Positions 36,738 to 44,668 of a stretch of DNA of 64,000 nt are shown in pieces. The notes under the pieces were generated by a model. That model did no database searches. It was given only the letters and a program-made list of their open reading frames with translations, and was not told where the DNA came from. Position 1 is the first letter of the stretch; every line of letters begins with the position of its first letter. The DNA lies in NCBI RefSeq assembly GCF_025971925.1, contig NZ_JAPDHV010000003.1:445558-509557 (forward strand). Reading direction: 5' to 3'. The position numbers were made by a program, and so were the translations under genes. The stretch is from Chryseobacterium oryctis. GTDB lineage: Bacteria; Bacteroidota; Bacteroidia; Flavobacteriales; Weeksellaceae.

Positions 36738-37649
36738 TTATTTGCTTTGGTTGATATCTACTTTAGTTACACAATTTTGCGCATCATCAAAGTTTACTTT
36801 CACCGTCTGAATAACTTTATTTTTATCAAACTGAAGTCCGGCACAGTACATGTAGAAATTATTTACTTTACTGTCATTTACTTTCACAACGGTATTTTCG
36901 TTGTTACATAAATATTTGTGAAGCAAATAATTGTAGTGAGTATTGAAATTGTTCCCGTTCGCAATTTGCTGCAAGTGGTATTTAAAATCATTATCCACTT
37001 TTTCATAAGCATTTTCTACAGTCACATCCTGATCATCTAATGGATCGTAAGCAGGAAGAATTTTAATGTGATGCAAAATTGGTTCTGCATTTTCATCCGT
37101 ATACAGCGTAACGGTATAATCTCCCGGTTTTTTGTAAGAATAAATTGATAATTTTTCTTTAGAATCAATATTTCCTGTTTCTCCAAACTTCCAAGTAAAT
37201 TGTTTAGCATTAGAAATTGCTCTGAACTGTACGTTTTCAAATTGCATTGCCTGAGTTTGCGCATCAATTACAGTAGTACTTCTTACACTATCTTTTGGTT
37301 TCGGAATACTCCTTGCGGAAACCAAAACCGGAAAAGATTTAGAGTACTTATTATCGATAATTAATGTTACTTGATAGTAGCCTGGTTTATTGTAAAAATG
37401 AAATCCTTTATCCTTTTCAGAAGTTGTTCCATCCCCAAAATCCCATTTCTTGAATTTTGCAAATTTAGTTTTATCTTCAAAGGAAAGCGTATCTCCTACA
37501 GCTACCGACGATGGGTATACTACACCTACGATATCATCCGCAGAATGAATAACCTTCTTCTGAAGCCACAAAGCTACCAATGCGGCTACAAGTAAGGTCG
37601 CAATTACCCCAATAATAATGTTCTTTTTGTTCTTTTGAAAATAATTCAT
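36738..37649 (-). CDS. PKD-domain T6SSiii membrane protein (TssP-like)
   Basis: 303 residues. One transmembrane helix (~10-28) with a cytoplasmic Lys-rich start anchors a periplasmic portion holding two PKD-like domains (~40-110, with WDFGDGTTS and YYQVTLIID; ~120-200, with FTWKFGETG and DYTVTLYTD). The remaining ~100 residues are unassigned and contain three Cys. It is part of the tssR gene block. PKD proteins are a T6SSiii hallmark, but I am not sure which Tss letter applies. Confidence 0.75.
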   Translation of the reverse strand: MNYFQKNKKNIIIGVIATLLVAALVALWLQKKVIHSADDIVGVVYPSSVAVGDTLSFEDKTKFAKFKKWDFGDGTTSEKDKGFHFYNKPGYYQVTLIIDNKYSKSFPVLVSARSIPKPKDSVRSTTVIDAQTQAMQFENVQFRAISNAKQFTWKFGETGNIDSKEKLSIYSYKKPGDYTVTLYTDENAEPILHHIKILPAYDPLDDQDVTVENAYEKVDNDFKYHLQQIANGNNFNTHYNYLLHKYLCNNENTVVKVNDSKVNNFYMYCAGLQFDKNKVIQTVKVNFDDAQNCVTKVDINQSK

Positions 37650-37722
37650 ATTAATAAATGTGATATGTTTAGTTTTTTTGTGAAGTGTGTGGTGTGGTGG
37701 TGTTTGATGGTATTTCTATTTG

Positions 37723-38247
37723 CTAATCATTCCGTGATTTCAAAGCATTTTCACGCTGTAAAAGCTGATCTTTTTTCTCTTTAAAACCAATAGAACAATC
37801 CTGAAATTGTTTCTCAAATATTTTTATGTTTTCAGATTTTTTTGAAATTAATTTTTTGTCATCAAAATACATTTTGTAAAACTGTGCAATCTGCGGATAA
37901 GCTTCCTTTCGCAAGTCTGCAATACCTGCAGTCTCAAAAGAATTTGCAATATCATTGATTCCGTATCTGATATTATTTTCTTCAAATGGTTGAGGTACCT
38001 CATCTGTCAGTTTACTTATTTGTGTAAACGTACTATCCAGCAATGGCTGAACTATTTTTTGTTGCTGATCAAATTTAGATTTTTGCTCAAGCGTCTGAAT
38101 AGCAATCATATCCGAAGAAGAGAATGGAGATTCAAATCCTTTCAAAAAAATGATTCCTAAAAAAATCAGTGCTGCGAATAACATCAGTATTAAATAAACA
38201 AACTGATAATGTTTTTCTTTTCTTGATAATGTAATGTGTCCCTGCAT
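37723..38247 (-). CDS. T6SSiii inner-membrane protein with one transmembrane helix (TssO-type)
   Basis: 174 residues. A short N-terminus (MQGHITLSRKEKHYQF) precedes one hydrophobic helix (~16-36) and a periplasmic portion dominated by α-helices. It lies 11 bases after the gene at 38259 and is cotranscribed with it. The N-terminal pattern and size match small T6SSiii membrane subunits such as TssO. I cannot decide between it and its neighbour for the TssO name. Confidence 0.7.
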   Translation of the reverse strand: MQGHITLSRKEKHYQFVYLILMLFAALIFLGIIFLKGFESPFSSSDMIAIQTLEQKSKFDQQQKIVQPLLDSTFTQISKLTDEVPQPFEENNIRYGINDIANSFETAGIADLRKEAYPQIAQFYKMYFDDKKLISKKSENIKIFEKQFQDCSIGFKEKKDQLLQRENALKSRND

Positions 38248-38258
38248 AGCTTTTGATT

Positions 38259-38795
38259 TTATCGTCTTCTTCTACTCCCTGTAAATTTTCTTGTAGGATC
38301 TACCCTCAGCTCACTGTTTACTCTGCCTACTTTCCCCATACATTCATTAAGATCTCTCAAAGCAGTCTGCTCTTTATTCGAAACATTAATAATTTGGGTC
38401 TTTAGAGCCAACATGGGTTCTAGATTTTTAAGTAAGATAGAATAATGCTTAAAGTTTTTGGTACTATCAGTTCCCATTATATTTTTGGCATCCCTCACAT
38501 TATCCATAATGTAATTTCTCAGAAAAATATCATTCTCTACTTTATTGATATCAAGCAGAGTCATTCTGTAATGTATACTATCAATCTGGATTTTGAGGAG
38601 CTCATTTCGGCTCAATAGATTCTTGTATTCATCCACCTCTTTTTGAATACCTTTTCTTTGTAAGTCGTAACTTTTAAAAAAGAAAAAAACAGATACAAAA
38701 GATACAGCAGATAAAGCTATAAAAGACAGGACGAATTTCCAAATGCCGATCCTGACGTCTGACTTGTTTAATTTTTTCTCCCTATTCGAAGACAT
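38259..38795 (-). CDS. T6SSiii inner-membrane coiled-coil protein (TssO-type)
   Basis: 178 residues. A basic N-terminus with LNKSDVRIGIWKF leads into a transmembrane helix (~20-42) and a coiled-coil-like periplasmic region (~45-150), ending in an Arg-rich tail (GSRRRR). It is the first gene of the leftward T6SS block and starts 180 bases from the divergent response-regulator gene. Size and layout agree with TssO. Confidence 0.7.
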   Translation of the reverse strand: MSSNREKKLNKSDVRIGIWKFVLSFIALSAVSFVSVFFFFKSYDLQRKGIQKEVDEYKNLLSRNELLKIQIDSIHYRMTLLDINKVENDIFLRNYIMDNVRDAKNIMGTDSTKNFKHYSILLKNLEPMLALKTQIINVSNKEQTALRDLNECMGKVGRVNSELRVDPTRKFTGSRRRR

Positions 38796-38974
38796 ATTTT
38801 GTGATTTGTTTGGTCTGTGAATTTATGAAAAAAATAATTTATGAACAAAATTTATGTTTTTTACTGAAATAATAAAGCCAGTATAAATAAATTAAGATTA
38901 ATTTTCACTTTAATAAGTTTTTCATAAATTAGACAACCAAAATTTTAATATACCTACACCAAATCAATATTAAA

Positions 38975-39646
38975 GTGAGTAAACTTTTAAACAATGCTGT
39001 TCGATTTTCGATAGCAGACAGTGATTTTTATTTTAAAAAAATACTAATCAAAACTCTGCAGGAAAACCCGTTTTACATGCTTCTTAATGATTGTAACAAC
39101 GGGCACGAACTCGTAAACAGAATTTACAGAAGACAGGAAGATGTATTTATTATTGAGCTTTTTATGCCTGTATTAAGCGGAATTGAAGCTATAAAATACA
39201 TTAGAAAAAGTGATTCTGAAACTCCCATCATTACTTATTCCGGGACGTATCAGGAAGATATGGCAGAGATACTTTCTAAAATTCCGAATATTTTTTACTG
39301 CCAGAAAAAAAGTAATATTATTAAAGACATTATCAAAGGTAAAATAGCTTCCGATACTTTTGATTATGAATCGTATTTCCAAAAATGGGAGCAACAACCT
39401 TTAGCTGTTCAGGAATATATGATCCGACAAAAAAGAAGTCAGGAAGAATTGTCTCCTACCGAAATTCAACTGATGAAATTTTGCTACGAAGGCTTTAGTA
39501 ATAAGGAAATCGGGGAGAAACTAAACCTGAGCACGAGAACTATTGATACCTACATAAATAGACTCACGGAAAAGTTGGGATTGAAAACAAAACTTCACCT
39601 TATTCGCTTTTGTGTAGAAAACGGATATTATAATTCCAGCACGTAA
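38975..39646 (+). CDS. LuxR/NarL-type response regulator with degenerate receiver (Asp to Glu61)
   Basis: 223 residues from a GTG start. The receiver (~8-120) aligns well with NarL, but the phosphorylated Asp is Glu61 (FIIELFMP) and the first residue of the acidic pair is Ala14 (IADSD). The conserved Thr/Ser and Lys are kept. The C-terminus (~155-216) is a LuxR helix-turn-helix (LSPTEIQLMK, NKEIGEKLNLSTRTIDTYI). No histidine kinase is near. Divergent placement against the T6SS block makes it a strong candidate regulator of the system, and Glu may mimic the phosphorylated state. Confidence 0.85.
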   Translation: MSKLLNNAVRFSIADSDFYFKKILIKTLQENPFYMLLNDCNNGHELVNRIYRRQEDVFIIELFMPVLSGIEAIKYIRKSDSETPIITYSGTYQEDMAEILSKIPNIFYCQKKSNIIKDIIKGKIASDTFDYESYFQKWEQQPLAVQEYMIRQKRSQEELSPTEIQLMKFCYEGFSNKEIGEKLNLSTRTIDTYINRLTEKLGLKTKLHLIRFCVENGYYNSST

Positions 39647-39722
39647 AAATAATTTAATGTAATTTTAACAATTATTAAACATAAAAACCTCAACTCATTA
39701 TCAAAAAATATTTTATTACTAA

Positions 39723-39755
39723 TTTGCTAATATTCAATTTTTTTAACTAAATTTG
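39723..39755 (+). promoter_or_regulatory. Promoter of the HU gene
   Basis: A -33 TTTG (39723-39726) and a -7 TAAATTTG (39748-39755) are separated by 21 bases, a good match to the Bacteroidota consensus. The ATG follows 30 bases downstream. Confidence 0.75.
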
Positions 39756-39785
39756 CACACCTAAAATTTAAAATTAAAAAAGGAA

Positions 39786-40076
39786 ATGACAAAGGCAGAA
39801 TTGGTAAACACCATATCAAATAAGTTGGGAACAGAAAAGAATGAAACACAGAAAGTTGTAGAAGCTTTTATGCAAGAAATCAGAACTTCTATGTATAATG
39901 GAGATAATGTTTATCTAAGAGGTTTTGGTTCTTTTATCATTAAAACCAGAGCTGCTAAAACAGGAAGAAATATTTCTAAAAATACTGCAATTGAAATTCC
40001 TGCACATAACATTCCTGCTTTCAAACCTTCAAAATCATTTGTTGAGAAAGTAAAAACAAAAGTTGCAGTAAAGTAA
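39786..40076 (+). CDS. HU/IHF-family DNA-binding protein
   Basis: 96 residues with the HU fold: MTKAELVNTISNKLG helical start, GDNVYLRGFGSFIIKTRAAK strand and the arm motif GRNISKNTAIEIPA, then PAFKPSKSF. It bends and packs DNA as a dimer. A strong consensus promoter precedes it, and the small bS22-like gene lies 42 bases downstream, probably in the same transcript. Confidence 0.95.
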   Translation: MTKAELVNTISNKLGTEKNETQKVVEAFMQEIRTSMYNGDNVYLRGFGSFIIKTRAAKTGRNISKNTAIEIPAHNIPAFKPSKSFVEKVKTKVAVK

Positions 40077-40118
40077 AAAATTAACTGAATATTAACTAGT
40101 TACTAAAAAATTAAAATT

Positions 40119-40208
40119 ATGCCAAGCGGAAAGAAAAGAAAAAGACACAAGGTTGCTACTCACAAGAGAAAGAAAAGAAGAAGAGCAAACAGACATAAGA
40201 AAAAATAA
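40119..40208 (+). CDS. 29-residue basic protein, COX24/bS22-like
   Basis: The ATG at 40119 opens a 29-codon frame made of Lys, Arg and His almost throughout (starts MPSGKKRKRHKVATHKRKK), ending in TAA at 40208. Such tiny proteins are conserved in Bacteroidota and resemble the C-terminal AURKAIP1/COX24 domain of mitochondrial mS38, the relative of small-subunit protein bS22. It most likely binds ribosomal RNA. It sits between HU and RNase E/G genes. Its shortness means that many gene finders would miss it. Confidence 0.8.
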   Translation: MPSGKKRKRHKVATHKRKKRRRANRHKKK

Positions 40209-40452
40209 TCTCTTTTTCTCGAGATTTACAATATAATAATATAGTTGGTGATTTTATATTTTAAAGGTTCACCAGCTATATTTTGTTTTGCAACTAAAAG
40301 CTTTTAAGACTTCAAAAGAAAATACTAGAACATATTTTCAATAAAAAAAGGCTTATTTTGATATAATAACATATATTTATGAAATATAAAGTCTATTTAA
40401 TGAAAATCATTTCATTTTCTAGTAATTTAAAAAACATTTATCTTAATAAAAA

Positions 40453-42012
40453 ATGAAGAAAGAACTAATAGTTTCGCATGAAGATGACCGTACAAAAATT
40501 GCACTACTGGAAGACGGAAGACTATGTGAACTTCATGAAGAAGAGGATAAAAGTGACTTTATAGTTGGAGATTTGTTCATAGGAAAGGTAAAAAAACTGG
40601 CTCCCAACCTCAATGCCGCATTTGTAAATATCGGCTACGAAAAAGATGCTTTTTTGCATTATCAGGATTTAGGACCACAATATCTTACCTACAGAAAGTT
40701 TTTAAGAGATACTATTTCTAAGAAACAAAGCACTTCTAGCTTAAAAAATTTCGAAATACAACCCGAAATTGACAAAAATGGAACAGTAGACAAAGTAATC
40801 GCCAAAGATGATATTGTTCTACTACAAATCACCAAAGAACCCATTTCCACAAAAGGGCCAAGAATTTCTACACAGATTTCTTTAACAGGGCGTTTTTTGG
40901 TATTAATACCTTTCGACAACAAGGTTTCTATTTCTAAAAAAGTTAAAAACTATGAAGAAAAAGAAAGACTTAGAACTTTAATTGCGAGCATTAAACCTGA
41001 AGGTTTTGGTGTTATCATTAGAACTGTCGCTGAAGGTAAAAAAGTAGCCGACCTGCACAATGACATGAATCAGTTGATTCAAAAATGGGAAAGTACTTTT
41101 AAAAACATTCAAAAAAATAAAGTTCCATCAAAGGTTTTAAGTGAAGAAGATAAAGCTTCAGCTATTTTAAGGGATAATTTCAACCAGGATTTCGTAAGCA
41201 TCACTTGTGATGACGAACAGATGGTAAGTGAAATGCAAAATTATCTGGAAGTAATTGCTCCGGAAAGGAAAAACATTGTTCATTTTTATGATTCCCACAT
41301 TCCTCTTCTCGAATATTATAACGTTGAAAAACAGCTTAAACAAAGCTTTGGAAAACACGTAAATATTCCCAGTTCAAAAGGTGCTTATCTGGTAATTGAA
41401 CACACAGAAGCCCTTCACGTCGTAGACGTTAACTCCGGAAATAATATCACTACCGGAACAGCTGTCAACAAAGAGCACGCTCTGAAGGTTAATAAAATGG
41501 CAGCTACAGAAATTGCAAGACAACTTAGACTCAGAGATATGGGAGGTATTATCGTTATCGATTTTATTGATATGCCAAATCCCGATCACAGAAGAGAGTT
41601 GTATGATCATCTAAAGGAAGAAATGAACCGTGATAAAGCACGACACAAGATTCTTCCGCCAAGTAAATTTGGTTTGATACAGATTACCAGACAAAGAAAC
41701 CGTCCGGAAAAACAAATTGAAACCAAAGAACAGAATCCTAACAAAGACGGAGAAATTGTAGCTCCTATTGTTATTGTAGAAAGAATGGGTGAAGCCCTGA
41801 GAACCATCATGCAAAAAGAAAAAGGAAAACTTTACCTGCATGTACATCCTTTTGTGGAGTCTTACTTAACAAAGGGAGTCATGAGCTTCCAAATGAAATG
41901 GTTCTTAAAATACAAAAAATGGGTAACCATTATCCCAAGAGATTCTTTCAAATATTTAGAATACAGAATTTATAATTCAAATAAAGAAGAATTAGTAGGA
42001 TATTCTAATTAA
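40453..42012 (+). CDS. rng: Ribonuclease E/G
   Basis: 519 residues. An S1-like RNA-binding domain (~37-130; GDLFIGKVKKLAPNLNAAFVNIG) precedes the RNase H-like and DNase I-like catalytic parts. The two metal-binding Asp are seen in HVVDVNSGNN and GGIIVIDFIDM. No CxxC pair occurs anywhere, so the Zn-link of enterobacterial RNase E is absent. The C-terminal scaffold region of RNase E is also absent. It processes rRNA and turns over mRNA. A terminator follows directly. Confidence 0.93.
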   Translation: MKKELIVSHEDDRTKIALLEDGRLCELHEEEDKSDFIVGDLFIGKVKKLAPNLNAAFVNIGYEKDAFLHYQDLGPQYLTYRKFLRDTISKKQSTSSLKNFEIQPEIDKNGTVDKVIAKDDIVLLQITKEPISTKGPRISTQISLTGRFLVLIPFDNKVSISKKVKNYEEKERLRTLIASIKPEGFGVIIRTVAEGKKVADLHNDMNQLIQKWESTFKNIQKNKVPSKVLSEEDKASAILRDNFNQDFVSITCDDEQMVSEMQNYLEVIAPERKNIVHFYDSHIPLLEYYNVEKQLKQSFGKHVNIPSSKGAYLVIEHTEALHVVDVNSGNNITTGTAVNKEHALKVNKMAATEIARQLRLRDMGGIIVIDFIDMPNPDHRRELYDHLKEEMNRDKARHKILPPSKFGLIQITRQRNRPEKQIETKEQNPNKDGEIVAPIVIVERMGEALRTIMQKEKGKLYLHVHPFVESYLTKGVMSFQMKWFLKYKKWVTIIPRDSFKYLEYRIYNSNKEELVGYSN

Positions 42013-42018
42013 AAAAAT

Positions 42019-42050
42019 TCAACCTCTAGAAATTTCTGGAGGTTTTTTTG
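42019..42050 (+). terminator. Intrinsic terminator after rng
   Basis: AACCTC (42021-42026) pairs with GAGGTT (42039-42044), with further pairing inside, and is followed by TTTTTTT. Confidence 0.9.
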
Positions 42051-42146
42051 TTACTTAGAGGAAAAAATCATCATAAAACATCATTATAATTAAGCAAAAC
42101 ACTGATAATATCAGAATAAATCGGCAGTCAAAATATTAAAACTAAA

Positions 42147-42617
42147 ATGAGTAAAATCCATCACTATAAAACTACCATCAAATGGACTGGAAATAAAGGA
42201 ACAGGAACCAATAATTACCGTAATTACGAAAGAAGTCATACAGTTTCTATAGAAAACAAGCCAACTATCGAATGTTCATCTGATCCTGCTTTTCGGGGTG
42301 ATAAATCCAAATACAATCCTGAAGAAATGCTACTTTCTTCGTTGTCATCATGCCATATGCTTTGGTATCTCCATTTTTGTTCAGAAAGCGGAGTTATCGT
42401 AACAGAATATATTGATAATGCAACAGGAACAATGATTGAAACGCCAAACGGAAGCGGTCACTTTTCAGAAGTTATACTAAACCCAACCATAACAGTCTTA
42501 GAAGAATCTATGATTGAGAAAGCAAAAGAGCTGCATCATAAAGCAAACGAATTTTGTTTCATTGCAAATTCCGTCAATTTCCCCGTGAAACACTCTCCTA
42601 TCGTGCTCGTTAAGTGA
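42147..42617 (+). CDS. OsmC-family peroxiredoxin-like protein
   Basis: 156 residues. The OsmC fold is indicated by NPEEMLLSSLSSCHMLW with Cys69 and the later C-x-I-A segment with Cys137; Cys78 is an extra cysteine. In OsmC/Ohr proteins the first and last of these form the reactive pair that reduces organic hydroperoxides. It has its own transcription unit between rng and the Nudix gene. Confidence 0.88.
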   Translation: MSKIHHYKTTIKWTGNKGTGTNNYRNYERSHTVSIENKPTIECSSDPAFRGDKSKYNPEEMLLSSLSSCHMLWYLHFCSESGVIVTEYIDNATGTMIETPNGSGHFSEVILNPTITVLEESMIEKAKELHHKANEFCFIANSVNFPVKHSPIVLVK

Positions 42618-42749
42618 TTATTTTTTAATATTTGACACCTTTTCAAAATATTTTTTTGTAAAACTAAAACTCTGTTCACTCCTTCTTTTTATCATTAATT
42701 AACACAAAAGCCTCTTCTTTTCTTCAAGATATATTGCTAAATTTGAAGT

Positions 42750-43376
42750 ATGAGTTTTGGAAAAGATTTATTACGGAAAATAAAAGAAGCTGAACTAGCT
42801 GGGGAAAATGCTCACGGTTTATTTTCACCACCTTACCGCCCTGTTTTCAGCTATGACCAGGTTTTAGCTAAAAATCCTAAGTTTGCTGCGGTAAACATTG
42901 TTTTATATTTGAAAGACAATGAATGGTATTTTCCTTTAATCCAAAGAACAATAAATGAACACGACAGACATAGCGGTCAAATTTCGTTACCCGGTGGAAA
43001 ACGTGAAGAATCTGATAAAGGATTTTCAGAAACTGCTATTCGTGAAACTTCAGAGGAAATAGGTATCGACAGACATTATGTAAGAATTATCCGAGAAATG
43101 TCTCCAATCTATATTCCTCCGAGTAACTTTTATGTTTATCCCTATATTTCATACACCAAAAAGAACCCAACTTTCACATTACAACAAACTGAGGTCGTAG
43201 AAACAATAGAATTTCCGGTAACTTCTTTTCTTAATCTCACAGAAAAGCCCGAAATAATGGCATTACCTGCTGCTGCCGGAAATAAAGTTCCTGTTATTAA
43301 TTTTAACGGATATATCATTTGGGGAGCTACAGCAATGATATTAAGCGAATTCAGCGAATTATTGAAAAAAATGTAA
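42750..43376 (+). CDS. Nudix hydrolase, CoA-pyrophosphatase type
   Basis: 208 residues. The Nudix box spans ~82-106 (LPGGK...REtsEEiG pattern), preceded by HSGQISLPGG, a stretch typical of NUDT7/CoA diphosphatases. It would cleave CoA or related nucleotides. A TAAATTTG box (42738-42745) lies only 5 bases before the ATG, so the mRNA may be nearly leaderless. The acyltransferase gene follows within 27 bases. Confidence 0.88.
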   Translation: MSFGKDLLRKIKEAELAGENAHGLFSPPYRPVFSYDQVLAKNPKFAAVNIVLYLKDNEWYFPLIQRTINEHDRHSGQISLPGGKREESDKGFSETAIRETSEEIGIDRHYVRIIREMSPIYIPPSNFYVYPYISYTKKNPTFTLQQTEVVETIEFPVTSFLNLTEKPEIMALPAAAGNKVPVINFNGYIIWGATAMILSEFSELLKKM

Positions 43377-43403
43377 CTTTGCAACACCGTGTTTAATTGA
43401 GAG

Positions 43404-44210
43404 ATGGCGAAGAAGAATATTTTCACCGATGCATTCGGAACACCTTATTTTTTAAAAAGGTTTATTATTTTTATTTTAGGTGTTGTTTCTTACAGAAGAT
43501 TCAATGGCTTTAATAAATTAAAAATAACTGGTACAGAACACCTTGTGGATCTTCCGGATTCAAACGTATTGTTTGTTTCCAATCACCAGACCTATTTTGC
43601 TGACGTTGCAGCAATGTACCATGCATTTTGTGCAGTAAACAACGGATATTTAAATACAATTAAAAACCCAATATATCTGCTAAACCCAAAAATTGACTTT
43701 TACTACGTTGCAGCCGAAGAAACCATGAATAAAGGTATTCTTCCTAAAATCTTTAAGATTGCAGGAGCTGTAACCGTTAAAAGAACCTGGAGAGCTGCCG
43801 GAAAAAATGTCAACAGAATGGTGGATATGAGCGAGGTTGATAATATTATGAAAGCCTTAGACAACGGTTGGGTTGCTACTTTCCCTCAAGGAACAACTGC
43901 AGCGTTTGCACAAGGAAGAAGAGGTACAGCTAAATTGATCAAAAATCAGCGCCCAATCGTAATTCCTATTAAAATAAATGGATTCAGAAGAGCGTTTGAC
44001 AAAAAAGGACTTCGAGTAAAGGTAACAGGCGTAAAACCTACAATGGAGTTCAAAGCACCTCTGGACATAGATTATGACACTGAAAATGCACAGCAAATTT
44101 TAGTGAAAATTATGACTGCCATTGAGCAGACAGAAGATTTTAATGTATTACACAATTATGATGAAGAATTGAAAGCTAAAAAGTTAGAACAAAAGGATTC
44201 AGATAATTAA
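43404..44210 (+). CDS. 1-acyl-glycerol-phosphate acyltransferase family protein
   Basis: 268 residues. One hydrophobic helix (~17-32) lies before the acyltransferase motif SNHQTYFAD (His61, Asp67), which has five residues between His and Asp instead of the usual four. FPQGTTAAF supplies the second motif. It probably acylates lysophosphatidate or a related lipid at the inner membrane. It lies in a short run of envelope genes. Confidence 0.85.
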   Translation: MAKKNIFTDAFGTPYFLKRFIIFILGVVSYRRFNGFNKLKITGTEHLVDLPDSNVLFVSNHQTYFADVAAMYHAFCAVNNGYLNTIKNPIYLLNPKIDFYYVAAEETMNKGILPKIFKIAGAVTVKRTWRAAGKNVNRMVDMSEVDNIMKALDNGWVATFPQGTTAAFAQGRRGTAKLIKNQRPIVIPIKINGFRRAFDKKGLRVKVTGVKPTMEFKAPLDIDYDTENAQQILVKIMTAIEQTEDFNVLHNYDEELKAKKLEQKDSDN

Positions 44211-44222
44211 AGTAATTTTAAA

Positions 44223-44663
44223 ATGAATAAAATATTAGGAATATTATTTGCCTTCGTAGTATTATTTTCATGTAACAGTCAAAAAGTATATTCAGATTTT
44301 GATATCAGTTACTCCAGAAGTGGCGGTAAAATATCTGTATATGAAAATATGCTGATAAAAGATAATAATGTACATTACTCATATCAGGAAGGCGACGGAA
44401 AGAGCTTCAAGCAAAACTTCAAACTTTCAGACGAAGATTTAAAAAAACTTGACAATACCCTCTCTCAAAATAATTTTAGAAGAATACAGGAAGATCATAA
44501 AAAAATATATGATTATGTATCAACTTCTATTAATGTAAAAAAGGGAACCAATGAAGGTAGTAAGTCTGATGCGAGCATGATTATGCCTAATTATAAAACA
44601 AACTGGGATAATATTAAAAATGCCTTTCAGGAGATTATTAATAACAATGTAAAAAAACCATAA
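44223..44663 (+). CDS. Small lipoprotein, unknown function
   Basis: 146 residues. The lipobox LFSC places the modified Cys at ~17. The mature part is charged and polar with no recognised domain. It lies 12 bases after the acyltransferase and 5 bases before the Mpl-like gene, so it is transcribed with them. Confidence 0.75.
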   Translation: MNKILGILFAFVVLFSCNSQKVYSDFDISYSRSGGKISVYENMLIKDNNVHYSYQEGDGKSFKQNFKLSDEDLKKLDNTLSQNNFRRIQEDHKKIYDYVSTSINVKKGTNEGSKSDASMIMPNYKTNWDNIKNAFQEIINNNVKKP

Positions 44664-44668
44664 AAAAG

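Noticed and set aside
7326..38795. The T6SS island as a recently transferred genomic island
   Set aside because: Base composition looks like the flanking DNA by eye and there is no integrase, tRNA or direct repeat at the borders. A codon-usage calculation would be needed to revisit this.
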